Shown here: piece after piece, positions 33,267 through 42,143 of the stretch | Layout of the letters: the number at the start of each line of letters is the position of its first letter | Position numbering within the stretch: the stretch's first letter is position 1 | Origin: Pseudomonas sp. CFBP 13711 | Lineage (GTDB): Bacteria > Pseudomonadota > Gammaproteobacteria > Pseudomonadales > Pseudomonadaceae | DNA: 64,000 bases | Assembly (NCBI RefSeq): GCF_014842265.1 | Contig: NZ_JACYVI010000010.1 | Location: 186,001-250,000, forward strand | Direction of reading: 5' to 3' | The notes under the pieces: generated by a model | Database searches by the model: none | Seen by the model: only the letters and a program-made list of their open reading frames with translations | Told to the model about the DNA's origin: nothing | Translations under genes and position numbers: made by a program

Positions 33267-34456
33267 TGCACCACCCCACTGTGCTTGAGCTGCGCAATGT
33301 CATCGGCGCTCATGCCCAGCTCGCCGAGCACACTGTCAGTGTGCTGCCCCAGCGCAGGGCCTTGCCAGTTCACCGAGCCTGGGGTTTCCGAGAGTTTCGG
33401 CACGATGCCCGGCATCTTCACCGTGGCCCCGCCCGGCAGATCGGCGTCGAGAATCATCCCGCGCGCCTGGTAGTGAGGATCGGCGACGATGTCCGCGACG
33501 TTGTAGATCCGCCCCGCCGGCACCTCGGCCGCCTCAAGCGCCTTGAGCACGTTGTCGATGGGCAAGGCCGACGACCACGCGCTGATCGCCCCGTCGAGCA
33601 TGTCGCTCTGGGCGGCGCGGCCGTCGTTGTGGGCGAACTCGGGATCCTCGGCCAGATCGGCGCGGCCAATGGTCTGCATCAGGCGCTTGAAGATCGGGTC
33701 GCTGTTGCCGGCGATGACCACGTAGGCACCATCGGCGGTCGGGTAAGTGTTGGACGGCGCAATGCCCGGCAGTGCGCCGCCACTGCGCTCACGGACGTGG
33801 CCAAGCATGTCGTATTCCGGCACCAGGCTTTCCATGACGTTGAACACGCTTTCGGCCAGGGACACATCGACCACCTGACCATCGCCCTGGCCGGTCTTGA
33901 CCCGCAACAGCGACATCAGCGCGCCCATCACCGCGTGCATCGACGCCAGCGAATCGCCCAGGCTGACCCCGACCCGCGCCGGTGGCGAGCCCGGCGTGCC
34001 GGTGGTGTAGCGGATGCCACCCATGGCTTCGCCAATGGCGCCAAACCCGGGACGGTCGCGGTAAGGACCGGACTGACCGTAGCCGGAAATGCGCACGAGG
34101 GTGAGTTTGGGGTTCAGCGCGTGGAGCACGTCCCAACCCAGACCCAGTTTTTCCAGGGCTCCGGGCCGCAGGTTCTCGATCAGCACGTCCGCGCTTTCAG
34201 CCAGCCGCTTGACGATGTCGATGCCTTCGGGAGATTTGAGGTTCAGCGAAAGGGATTTCTTGTTGCGCGACTGCAGGTACCACCACAGCGAGGTGCCTTC
34301 GTGCAGCTTTCGCCATTTACGAAGCGGATCGCCCTGCCCCATGGATTCGATTTTGATCACCTCGGCACCGAACTCGCCCAGCAGGCGGGCGGCAAAGGGT
34401 GCAGCGATCAGTGTGCCGATTTCAATGACGCGCACGCCTTGAAGGGGGCCTGTCAT
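33263..34456 (-). CDS. CaiB/BaiF class III CoA-transferase
   Basis: The 397 residues match family III CoA-transferases: VRVIEIGTLIAAPFAARLLGEFGAEVIKIE at the start, a NKKSLSLNLKSPEGID block, DVLIENLRPGALEKLGLGWD, and GVSLGDSLASMHAVMGAL containing the probable catalytic aspartate near residue 170. It moves CoA from a donor, often succinyl-CoA, to a carboxylic acid. GAGGTAA precedes the ATG. It is translationally coupled to the HMG-CoA-lyase-like gene, so the acyl-CoA it makes is probably the lyase's substrate. Confidence 0.92.
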   Translation of the reverse strand: MTGPLQGVRVIEIGTLIAAPFAARLLGEFGAEVIKIESMGQGDPLRKWRKLHEGTSLWWYLQSRNKKSLSLNLKSPEGIDIVKRLAESADVLIENLRPGALEKLGLGWDVLHALNPKLTLVRISGYGQSGPYRDRPGFGAIGEAMGGIRYTTGTPGSPPARVGVSLGDSLASMHAVMGALMSLLRVKTGQGDGQVVDVSLAESVFNVMESLVPEYDMLGHVRERSGGALPGIAPSNTYPTADGAYVVIAGNSDPIFKRLMQTIGRADLAEDPEFAHNDGRAAQSDMLDGAISAWSSALPIDNVLKALEAAEVPAGRIYNVADIVADPHYQARGMILDADLPGGATVKMPGIVPKLSETPGSVNWQGPALGQHTDSVLGELGMSADDIAQLKHSGVVQ

Positions 34457-34562
34457 AGCGGTTACCTCGAGTCTTTCTTGGAATTTGTCGCCAAGACTAG
34501 AGGAACCGGGTTCGGCAAATCCAACCGTCAGTTGGCAACGACCGTTCGCAAAACGCGAACGC

Positions 34563-35474
34563 TCAGCCTCCGTGGCTCTGCAGATGCTCGAACAGCAACT
34601 GGCTGACCGGCGACAGCACCGCGGTGTCGCGCACCACCAGAATCAGCGTGCGCCGGGCCCATGCATCGCTCAAGCCTACGGCCCTGAGGCCCAGCGACGG
34701 ACCGAGCAGGTCGAACGCCTTGCGCGGCAGTACGCCGATGCCCATGTCGGCCTGGACCATCCGGCACATGGCGTCGAAACCCGGCACGTGGATGCGCACC
34801 CGCAGCGGCCTGCCGTGGGCGCGAGCGGCGTTCTGGGTACGCATGTTGATGGAGCTGGCGGCGTGCAAGCCGATGTAGTCACTGCCGAGGGTGTCCTCGA
34901 ACGCCACCTGTTGCAGCCCGGCGAGCGGGTGATCGTCACGCATCACGACGACCAGTTCGTCGCGGCGATACGGTGCGCTGTGAAGGCCCTGAGTGTCGGT
35001 GTCTTCAGAGCAGATGCCGATGTCCGCGACACCGTCGACCAAGCCCTGCACGACGCCGTTACTGGGCCGCTCTTCGAGATCGACTTTGACCAACTCATGA
35101 GTGGCCACGAAAGCGTGCAGGTCTTCCGGCAAGAACTGAATGATGGCCGAGAGGTTGGCCAGCATGCGCACATAACCGCGCATGCCCTGCAGGTGCTCGT
35201 CGAGTTCAAGGCCCATTTTTTCCAGATCGGAGAGCATCCGCCGGGCATGGTGCAGCATGGTCTCGCCTGCTGCGGTCAACAGCATGCCCTTGGCATTGCG
35301 CAGGAACAGGCCAATGCCGAGCACTTCTTCCAGCTCCATCAGCCGCTTGCTCGCAGCCGACACCGCAATCGCCTCCCGCGCCGCCGCCCGGGTCAGGGTG
35401 CCTTCTTCGTACACCGCCACGAAGAGCTTGAGGGTAATCAGGTCGAGTCGGCGGATGAGGTTTTTATGGAGCAT
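34563..35474 (-). CDS. LysR-type transcriptional regulator
   Basis: The 303 residues have an N-terminal winged helix-turn-helix (LDLITLKLFVAVYEEGTLTRAAA, then SAASKRLMELEEVLG) and a C-terminal effector-binding domain of the LysR fold (from about residue 95). It is upstream of the CoA-transferase on the same strand, with a 106-base gap, not divergent as many LysR genes are. It most likely controls the transferase, lyase and transporter genes in response to their substrate. Effector unknown. Confidence 0.92.
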   Translation of the reverse strand: MLHKNLIRRLDLITLKLFVAVYEEGTLTRAAAREAIAVSAASKRLMELEEVLGIGLFLRNAKGMLLTAAGETMLHHARRMLSDLEKMGLELDEHLQGMRGYVRMLANLSAIIQFLPEDLHAFVATHELVKVDLEERPSNGVVQGLVDGVADIGICSEDTDTQGLHSAPYRRDELVVVMRDDHPLAGLQQVAFEDTLGSDYIGLHAASSINMRTQNAARAHGRPLRVRIHVPGFDAMCRMVQADMGIGVLPRKAFDLLGPSLGLRAVGLSDAWARRTLILVVRDTAVLSPVSQLLFEHLQSHGG

Positions 35475-35525
35475 GGGACGTACTCGAGCAGGGCGCGGCC
35501 GAAAGCATACACGCGCTGCTGCTTG

Positions 35526-35665
35526 GTAGGACTGGCTTCAGCCGGGAATCGGCCAGCGCGAGCACCATCAATTTCGCGGCGTGCCATCCGACGCCTTCCC
35601 GGCTGAAGCCGGTCCCACTATCGATACGCGCTGTGCTAGTGGGACCGGCTTTAGCCGGGAAGGCC
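35526..35665. repeat. Cluster of three REP elements, CCGGCTGAAGCCGG type
   Basis: Elements lie at about 35526-35548, 35590-35618 and 35639-35665, in alternating orientation, each with a CCGGCT(G/T)AAGCCGG palindromic core flanked by GTGGGACC. The rest of the 35475-35882 gap shows no gene. The promoter of the chemoreceptor gene is expected near its 3' end. This is the same REP family as at 48473-48815. Confidence 0.85.
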
Positions 35666-35882
35666 AGCGTGTGCGCCATCCATTTACGTCGAGACAAATG
35701 ACGCCTTCCCGACACGAGGCTGACATAACGGGGTTGCCGTCCGAGCCTGCGACGGCAACCGAATCCATCCAAAAGGATGGCCCAGACACTGCATTTCTGC
35801 CAAAAAGAGGATAATCCGCCATCAAGCTGAACCGATTCAGGTCGATAACAGGGGGATTCCTCTTTCTACGGACAGCCCCCAG

Positions 35883-37513
35883 ATGAACCTCAGACGCCTC
35901 AACATTGCTCCCCGCTCGCTGATCTGCTTCGGCTTTTTCGCCGTATTGATCGCCGCCGTCGGACTGTTCTCACTGATGCAATCGTCCAGGCTGAAAGACG
36001 CCCGCGACGCCCTGCAGGACAACGTGCTGCCCACCCTCCTCGCCATCGCCGACATCAAAAATGACCTGCTGACCATCCGCCTCGGCAACACCAGCCTGCG
36101 CGCCGCACAAAGCCCCGCCAGCACCGACGCCGCCATGAAGCGCGTCAGTCAGGGCCGTGCCGAACTGGAGAAAGACGTGCAGGGCCTGAGGTCATTGCTG
36201 ATCACCGAGCGTGGCCTGAACGCCTACCGCGAGATGGAGCGCGACATGCAGGCCTACCTCGCCGTGCACACGCGCTTTCTCGACGCCGTGGCGCAAAACG
36301 GGATGACATCATCGTTTCGCTGACCGAGCCGTCCGGGGAACAGACCCGCGCGGCCGACGCCCTCGCTAAGGACATCGCGACCATCGCCGACCTGGGCAAC
36401 CAGAAAATGCAGGACTCGGATGTCGCGGCAGATGAAAGTTACGCTCAGTCCCGCGATGTCATCATTGGCGCCATCGTGATCGCCCTCGCTGCCACCCTCG
36501 CCCTGGCTGCGCTGTTTACCCGCAGCCTGGTCGCGCCCATCGCCAAGGCCCTGGCCGTCGCGGAGAACATCGCTGCCAACGACCTGAGCAAGCCGATTCA
36601 AGTGGACGGTTCCGATGAGCCGGGCCGCCTGCTGCAAGCGCTGTCGGTGATGCAGCAGAACCTGCGCCACACCCTCTCGGAGCTGGGCCATTCGTCCAAT
36701 CAGCTGGCCTCGACTTCTGAAGAAATGACCGCCGTGACCGAAGAATCCCTGCGCGGGGTTCAGCGTCAGAATGACGAAATCAATCAGGCCGCCACCGCCA
36801 TCAATCAGATGAGCGCAGCGGTGGAAGAAGTCGCCCACAACGCTTCCCTGGCCTCAACGGCGGCGCGGGATTCCAGCGACTCGGCGGAACAGGGCCGCCT
36901 GCGGGTCAACGAAACCATCTCGGCGATCAACGAGCTGCATGACTCGGTCGGCAGCACAGCGGATGAGATCAATGGCCTGGCCGGCCAAGTGCAGAACATC
37001 AGCGGCGTGCTGGACGTGATCCGCGGCATCGCCGATCAGACCAATCTGCTCGCCCTCAACGCGGCCATCGAAGCGGCCCGCGCAGGCGAAGCCGGACGTG
37101 GTTTCGCGGTGGTGGCCGATGAAGTGCGGGCACTGGCCCACCGCACCCAGCAGTCCACCGCCGAGATCGAAAAGATGATCGACTCGATTCAGGGCGGCAC
37201 ACACAAGGCGGTCACGGCCATGGGCCAGAGCAGCGAGCGCGCCCGGGTCAGCCTGGACGTGGCCGGTGCCGCCGGTCGTGCCCTCGCCGAAATCAAAACT
37301 GCCATCGTGTTGATCAACGAGCGCAACGTCAGCATCGCCACCGCCACTGAACAACAGGCCCAGGTCGCGCGGGAAGTCGATCGCAACCTGACTAGCATCC
37401 GCGACCTGTCACTGCAGACCTCTGCCGGCGCCCATCAGACCTCGGCGGCGAGCAATGAACTGTCGCAACTGGCGGTGGGCCTGAACGGTCTGGTGATGCA
37501 ATTCAGAACTTAA
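35883..37513 (+). pseudogene. Methyl-accepting chemotaxis protein, frameshifted
   Basis: Codons from ATG 35883 encode a chemoreceptor N-terminus: membrane segment at about 12-34, then a four-helix sensor (LPTLLAIADIKNDLLTIRLG). The frame ends at 36323. From about 36300 the -1 frame continues with DDIIVSLTEPSGEQTRAADAL, a second membrane segment, HAMP linker, and a full signalling domain with QTNLLALNAAIEAARAGE. One missing base near the AAAA/GGG runs at about 36295-36305 explains this. It is either a decayed gene or an assembly error. If real, the downstream ATG at 36407 could only give a receptor without its sensor. Confidence 0.85.
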
Positions 37514-37579
37514 TGGCATCCGCGGAATCGCAACATTGAGCCGCCTGATGGCGGCATCAGATGATTTCGGAGGTAAAGC

Positions 37580-38575
37580 ATGAAGTTTGTAAAGCTGGGT
37601 TCCACGGGTCTGGACGTGTCGAGGCTGTGCCTGGGGTGCATGACGTTTGGCGACCCGGATGCCGGCACGCACCCGTGGACGCTGGATGAAAACGCCAGCC
37701 GGCCGATCATCAAGCATGCCGTCGAGCAAGGCATCAACTTCTTCGACACGGCCAACAGCTATTCGGCGGGCACCTCGGAAGTCATCGTCGGCAAGCTGCT
37801 GAAGGAGTTCACCCGTCGCGAAGAAACCGTCATCGCGACCAAGGTGTTTTTTCCGGCCAACATGTGGGAAGGCTCCAAGCGACCCAACGAACAGGGCCTG
37901 TCGAGAAAAGCCATCATGGCCAACATCGACGCCAGCCTGACGCGGCTCGGCACCGATTACGTCGACCTGTACCAGATTCATCGCTGGGATTATCACACCC
38001 CCATCGAAGAAACCATGGAAGCGCTGAACGAGGTGGTGCGGGCCGGCAAGGCGCGCTACATCGGCGCGTCGTCGATGTTCGCCTGGCAGTTCGCCAAGGC
38101 TCAGCAGGTCGCGACAGCCCATGGCTGGAGCCGCTTCGTGTCCATGCAGAACTACCTCAATCTGCTGTACCGCGAAGAACAGCGCGAAATGATTCCGCTG
38201 TGCCTGGATCAGGGCGTCGGCCTGATGCCCTGGAGCCCGATGGCCCGTGGCAGGCTCACCCGGCCCCACGGTCAGCAAACCGAACGCACGAAAACCGACA
38301 TCTCTGGCCAGTCGTTTTACGAGGCGACGGAAGTCGAAGATGGCCGCGTCATTGATGTGGTCGAGCAGATTGCCGGCGAGCGCGGCGTGCCCATGGCGCA
38401 GGTCGCGCTGGCCTGGGTGCTGGCCCAGCGGGGCGTGTCGGCACCGATTGTCGGTGCCTCCAAGCCGCACCATCTGGACGATGCGATCGCGGCGCTGGAA
38501 CTGGTGCTCAGCGATGATGAAGTGAAACGCCTTGAAGCGCCTTACGTTCCCCATGCTGTCACGGGTTTCGCGTGA
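37580..38575 (+). CDS. Aldo/keto reductase
   Basis: The 331 residues form an AKR barrel with the catalytic tetrad visible as D56, Y61, K88 and H134 (DTANSY, TKV, IHRWD). Typical cofactor motifs NYLNLLYREEQREMIPLC and GASKPHHLDDAIAAL are present. It probably reduces aldehydes or ketones with NADPH in the cytoplasm. GGAGGTAA is a strong ribosome binding site. Its stop overlaps the GTG of the DCC-family gene, so both are one unit. Close to the YajO/YakC-type group by eye; substrate unknown. Confidence 0.93.
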   Translation: MKFVKLGSTGLDVSRLCLGCMTFGDPDAGTHPWTLDENASRPIIKHAVEQGINFFDTANSYSAGTSEVIVGKLLKEFTRREETVIATKVFFPANMWEGSKRPNEQGLSRKAIMANIDASLTRLGTDYVDLYQIHRWDYHTPIEETMEALNEVVRAGKARYIGASSMFAWQFAKAQQVATAHGWSRFVSMQNYLNLLYREEQREMIPLCLDQGVGLMPWSPMARGRLTRPHGQQTERTKTDISGQSFYEATEVEDGRVIDVVEQIAGERGVPMAQVALAWVLAQRGVSAPIVGASKPHHLDDAIAALELVLSDDEVKRLEAPYVPHAVTGFA

Positions 38576-39021
38576 AGCCCAACGGTAACTCCGGGCTTGC
38601 CACCGGCCGGGCCGTCGTGTTGTTCGACGGCACCTGCAAGCTGTGCAATGGCTGGGCGACCTTCATCATCAGCCAGGACCGCGAGCACCGCCTGACGTTG
38701 GCGGCCGTGCAGTCGCCCGAGGGTCAGGCGCTGCTGAAATGGGCCGGGTTGCCCCAGGACAACTTCAACACCATCGTGCTGGTGGAAAACGACCGCTTTT
38801 ATGTGCGTTCGGACGCGATGTTCAAGATCCTGGCCCACCTGCCCGCCCGATGGCACTGGCTGCTCCTGGCGCGGATTTTCCCGAGGGTTTTGCGCGACTG
38901 GCTGTACGACAAAATCGCGCTGAACCGCTACAAGCTGTTTGGCCGTTATGACGCATGTCGCTTGCCTGCTGCGGATCATCCCGGCCGCTTCCTGAACAAG
39001 AACGCCCTCAACCACCGCTAA
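38572..39021 (+). CDS. DCC family thiol-disulfide oxidoreductase-like protein (DUF393)
   Basis: The 149 residues begin, after a short polar lead, with VVLFDGTCKLCNGW, giving the DxxCxxC motif (D19, C22, C25) of the DCC family. Other family blocks are an LAAVQSPEGQ segment and YVRSDAMFKILAHL. These proteins are thought to act in thiol redox reactions. The GTG start overlaps the reductase stop codon, so translation is coupled and the two may share a redox task. No signal peptide is visible; the protein is probably cytoplasmic. Confidence 0.9.
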   Translation: MKPNGNSGLATGRAVVLFDGTCKLCNGWATFIISQDREHRLTLAAVQSPEGQALLKWAGLPQDNFNTIVLVENDRFYVRSDAMFKILAHLPARWHWLLLARIFPRVLRDWLYDKIALNRYKLFGRYDACRLPAADHPGRFLNKNALNHR

Positions 39022-39044
39022 ATCTTCAGCGGCTGAAATGCCGT

Positions 39045-39600
39045 CTTCGTGAGCAAGCTCACTCCCACACGTCCTGCGCATGGCCCGAAATCTCAAGCCG
39101 TTCCGCGATCTTGTGGGAGCGAGCTTGCTCGCGAAGGCCATCTTCAGTTCGCAGAAAAAGTGGCCAAATGTACCGGCCCCTTCGTGAGCAAGCTCACTCC
39201 CACAGGTCCTGCGCATGACTCGAAATCTCAAGCCGTTCCGCGATCCCGTGGGAGCACTCCCACACGCCTTGCCCATCACTCGAAATCTCGAGCCGTTCCG
39301 CGATCTTGTGGGAGCGATCTTGCTCGCGAAAGCTATCTTCAGTCCGCAGAGAAAGTGGCCAAATGTACCGGCCCCTTCGTGAGCAAGCTCACTCCCACAG
39401 GTCCTGCGCATGACTCGAAATCCCAAGCCGTTCCGCGATCCCGTGGGAGCACTCCCACACGCCTTGCCCATCACTCGAAATCTCAAGCCGTTCCTCGATC
39501 TTGTGGGAGCGAGCTTGCTCGCGAAAGCTATCTTCAGTCCGCAGAGAAAGTGGCCCAATGTCCCGGCCCGTTCGTGAGCAAGCTGACTCCAACACGTTTA
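39045..39600. repeat. Tandem 195-bp array of REP elements
   Basis: The string TACCGGCCCC recurs at 39171 and 39366, with a variant at 39561, exactly 195 bases apart. Each full unit contains a GTGAGCAAGCTCACTCCCAC element, a shorter GTGGGAGCACTCCCAC palindrome and an opposed GTGGGAGCGA..TTGCTCGCGAA element. The first unit lacks the middle piece. Because 195 is a multiple of three, long false frames run across it on both strands. Nothing else is seen from 39022 to 39640. Confidence 0.88.
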
Positions 39601-39641
39601 GAGCATGGCTCGAGATCTCGGATCAGCCTCAACTCGAGAGA

Positions 39642-39656
39642 TCCCACTATATGGGA
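39642..39656. promoter_or_regulatory. Palindromic operator candidate upstream of MFS gene
   Basis: TCCCA-CTATA-TGGGA is a perfect inverted repeat at 39642-39656 about 95 bases before the transporter ATG. A further TGGGACG copy lies near 39699. It may bind a regulator. The regulator itself is not adjacent. Confidence 0.4.
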
Positions 39657-39750
39657 CGAATAATCACATATTGAGGTATCAGGATATGTCGTCTATGGTG
39701 GGACGTCTTCGCTTCCCGCAGCTCCTTATATAAAAACAACAGGAAATCCC

Positions 39751-41115
39751 ATGCCCCAGCCATTAATGGATTCGGGCCTGCACGTCAGCACCATGAAGCG
39801 CCTCAACCTCAAGTTGATCCCCTTCCTGATGCTGCTGTACATGGTCGCGTACATCGACAAGTCGAACATCTCCGTCGCCGCGTTGCAGATGAATGCCGAG
39901 CTGGGCCTGACCGCTCGCATGTATGGCATCGGAGTGGGGCTGTTCTTTCTGACGTACATCCTTCTTGAAGTCCCGAGCAGCGTCATCCTCACGCGGGTCG
40001 GCGCGCGGCGCTGGATTGCGCGGATCATGATCACATGGGGCATCGTCGCTGCGGGCATGGCCTTCGTGCAGAGCGCCAATCAGCTGTACGGCATGCGCCT
40101 GTTGCTGGGCGCCGCCGAGGCCGGTTTTACGCCGGGGATCATTTACTACCTGTCGCAGTGGTACCCGAAGACCGATCGGGCCAAAGCCATGTCGTTCTTC
40201 TACATCGGCGCCGCGCTGGCGTCGGTGATCGGCCTGCCGCTGTCGGGCGCATTTCTGCACCTGGACGGGTATTTCGGCGTCAGCGGCTGGCGCTGGCTGT
40301 TTCTGCTGGAAGGCCTGCCGGCGGTGATCCTCGGGATCGTTGTGTTGCGCTACCTGCCGGATTCGCCGCAGACCACCCACTGGCTGCACGCCGATCAGAA
40401 GGAATGGCTGAGCCGGACCATTGCTGCCGAGCAAGCGAGCTCGCCGATCTCCCACCATGCCGCCTGGCAGACCGCGTTTCGCAGCCGTCAGGTCTGGCTG
40501 TTGAGCCTGTTCTGGCTGTTGCAGGCGTTCGGCACCATCGGCATCACGCTGTTCCTGCCGCTGATCGTCAAGTCGGTGTCCGGCCAGGAATCGTTCACCG
40601 TCAGCGTCATGTCCGCGCTGCCCTTCCTGTTTGCCTGCGTGTTCATGTATTTCAACGGCACCCATTCCGACCGCAAGGGCGAGCGCGGCTGGCACCTGGC
40701 GCTGCCGCTCATGGCGGCCGGTGTGCTGCTGGCGCTGGCAGTGTGGACCAGCAACCCGTGGCTGGCCTACGGCTTGCTGGTGGTGGCGGTCGGTCTGAAC
40801 TGGGCCGCCACGCCGGTGTTCTGGGCGACCACCACCGAATACCTGTCGGGTGCTGCCGCTGCGGCGTCCATCGCGCTGATCAACTCTATCGCCAACATCG
40901 CCGGCCTTGGCCTGCCGCCCGTCATGGGCTGGATCAAGGACGCCACGCAAAGCTACGACTACGCGCTGCTGCTGGTCTCCGCAGCTTTGGTCGCTGGCGG
41001 TGTGCTGGGACTGTTCCTGGCCCGCGCGCCCCGTGCCGCACCGGTCACCGCCCGCGCAACTGCTCCCGCTGCGGCGCCTGTCCCAAGAGGTTTAGATGAA
41101 GCCAAGGCTCCTTAA
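39751..41115 (+). CDS. MFS transporter, anion:cation symporter family
   Basis: The 454-residue protein has 12 membrane segments and ACS-family motifs: YIDKSNISVAALQMNAELGL, ILLEVPSSVILTRVGARRWIARIM, and GAAEAGFTPGIIYYLSQWYP. A charged Ala/Pro-rich tail follows residue 430. It should import an organic acid by proton symport. AGGAAA lies before the ATG. The last 20 bases overlap the 2-hydroxyacid dehydrogenase gene, so the imported acid is plausibly the substrate or precursor for that enzyme, for example a glycerate, tartronate or similar hydroxy-acid. Confidence 0.92.
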   Translation: MPQPLMDSGLHVSTMKRLNLKLIPFLMLLYMVAYIDKSNISVAALQMNAELGLTARMYGIGVGLFFLTYILLEVPSSVILTRVGARRWIARIMITWGIVAAGMAFVQSANQLYGMRLLLGAAEAGFTPGIIYYLSQWYPKTDRAKAMSFFYIGAALASVIGLPLSGAFLHLDGYFGVSGWRWLFLLEGLPAVILGIVVLRYLPDSPQTTHWLHADQKEWLSRTIAAEQASSPISHHAAWQTAFRSRQVWLLSLFWLLQAFGTIGITLFLPLIVKSVSGQESFTVSVMSALPFLFACVFMYFNGTHSDRKGERGWHLALPLMAAGVLLALAVWTSNPWLAYGLLVVAVGLNWAATPVFWATTTEYLSGAAAAASIALINSIANIAGLGLPPVMGWIKDATQSYDYALLLVSAALVAGGVLGLFLARAPRAAPVTARATAPAAAPVPRGLDEAKAP

Positions 41116-42025
41116 AATTGCCCGCTTGCCGGCCATGCTCGATGACGCGCTGAACGCGACCTACGAAGTGGTGGAAGCCGATCAGGACGGCACCGGCGTC
41201 GACGAATCGACCGCTGATATCCGCGCCATGGTCGCCAATGGCGAATCCACCGTTAGCCGCCAGTTGATCGACAGCCTCCCTGCGCTGGAAGTCATTGCCG
41301 TGTTCGGCGTGGGCTACGACGGCGTCGATGTGGCGGCGGCGCGGGAACGTGGCATCCGCGTCACCCACACCCCCGATGTGCTCACCGAAGACGTGGCGGA
41401 TTTCGCCATGGCCTTGATGCTGGGCATCGCGCGCAACCTGCGGGTGGCCGACCGTTTCACCCGCTCGGGCGCCTGGGCAGATGGCCCCATCGCCTTCAGC
41501 CGCAAGGTCAGCCGGTCGCGACTGGGCATCATTGGTCTGGGCCGCATCGGTGCTGCCATCGCCCGTCGCGCTCAAGGCTTCGACATGTCGATCGCCTACA
41601 CCGGGCGCCGGCCTCAGGACGTCGAGTTCACCTATTACGCGTCGGCGGTTGAACTGGCTGCGGCGGTGGATTTTCTCGTCGTCGCCGTCGGTGGCGGCGC
41701 CAGCACCCATCATCTGGTGGACGCGCAGGTGCTGGAGGCGCTGGGACCGAAGGGCTACCTGATCAACGTCGGCCGTGGCAGCGTGGTCGATGAAAACGCC
41801 CTCGCCCGGGCCCTCGCCGAAAGCCGTCTGGCCGGCGCGGCGCTGGACGTCTACGAAAACGAGCCCCACCCCGCCGATGCGCTGCTTGATCTGGACAACG
41901 TCCTGCTCACGCCGCACATGGCCAGCGCCACGTGGGACACCCGGCAGGCGATGTCCGATCTGGTCATGGCCAACCTCCACGCCTGGCACAGCGGCACAGA
42001 CTTGCCCACGCCCGTGCCGGACTAG
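41096..42025 (+). CDS. D-isomer-specific 2-hydroxyacid dehydrogenase
   Basis: The 309 residues show a Rossmann NAD(P)-binding centre GLGRIG at 147-152, the active-site arginine in NVGRGS (R227), a glutamate in YENEPHP and the histidine in LTPHMAS (H274). It reduces 2-keto acids such as glyoxylate or hydroxypyruvate to 2-hydroxy acids, or the reverse. Close in type to GhrB/hydroxypyruvate reductases. AGAGG precedes the ATG, inside the end of the transporter gene, so the two are coupled. Confidence 0.93.
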   Translation: MKPRLLKIARLPAMLDDALNATYEVVEADQDGTGVDESTADIRAMVANGESTVSRQLIDSLPALEVIAVFGVGYDGVDVAAARERGIRVTHTPDVLTEDVADFAMALMLGIARNLRVADRFTRSGAWADGPIAFSRKVSRSRLGIIGLGRIGAAIARRAQGFDMSIAYTGRRPQDVEFTYYASAVELAAAVDFLVVAVGGGASTHHLVDAQVLEALGPKGYLINVGRGSVVDENALARALAESRLAGAALDVYENEPHPADALLDLDNVLLTPHMASATWDTRQAMSDLVMANLHAWHSGTDLPTPVPD

Positions 42026-42143
42026 TCCGACGTCGCCAGCGGCTCGATGAATGAACAACCGAGCCGCAGCAGACAGAATGGGTTGCCTGTTTGCGATGAG
42101 GATTTGCAGGTATGGTGTGGCTTTCCCCTGCCAAGGAAGATCC

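Noticed and set aside
38542..39558. Long minus-strand reading frame of over 300 codons across the REP array
   Set aside because: It is made almost wholly of REP repeats with a period divisible by three and repeats the same peptide. It has no ribosome binding site and overlaps the DCC-family gene.
39045..39600. Regular repeats considered as a CRISPR array
   Set aside because: Units are long and contain inverted palindromes, spacers are not unique, and no cas genes are nearby. They are REP elements.
39049..39663. Plus-strand frame of about 200 codons through the same array
   Set aside because: Same cause. The repeated peptide is only the translated REP unit.
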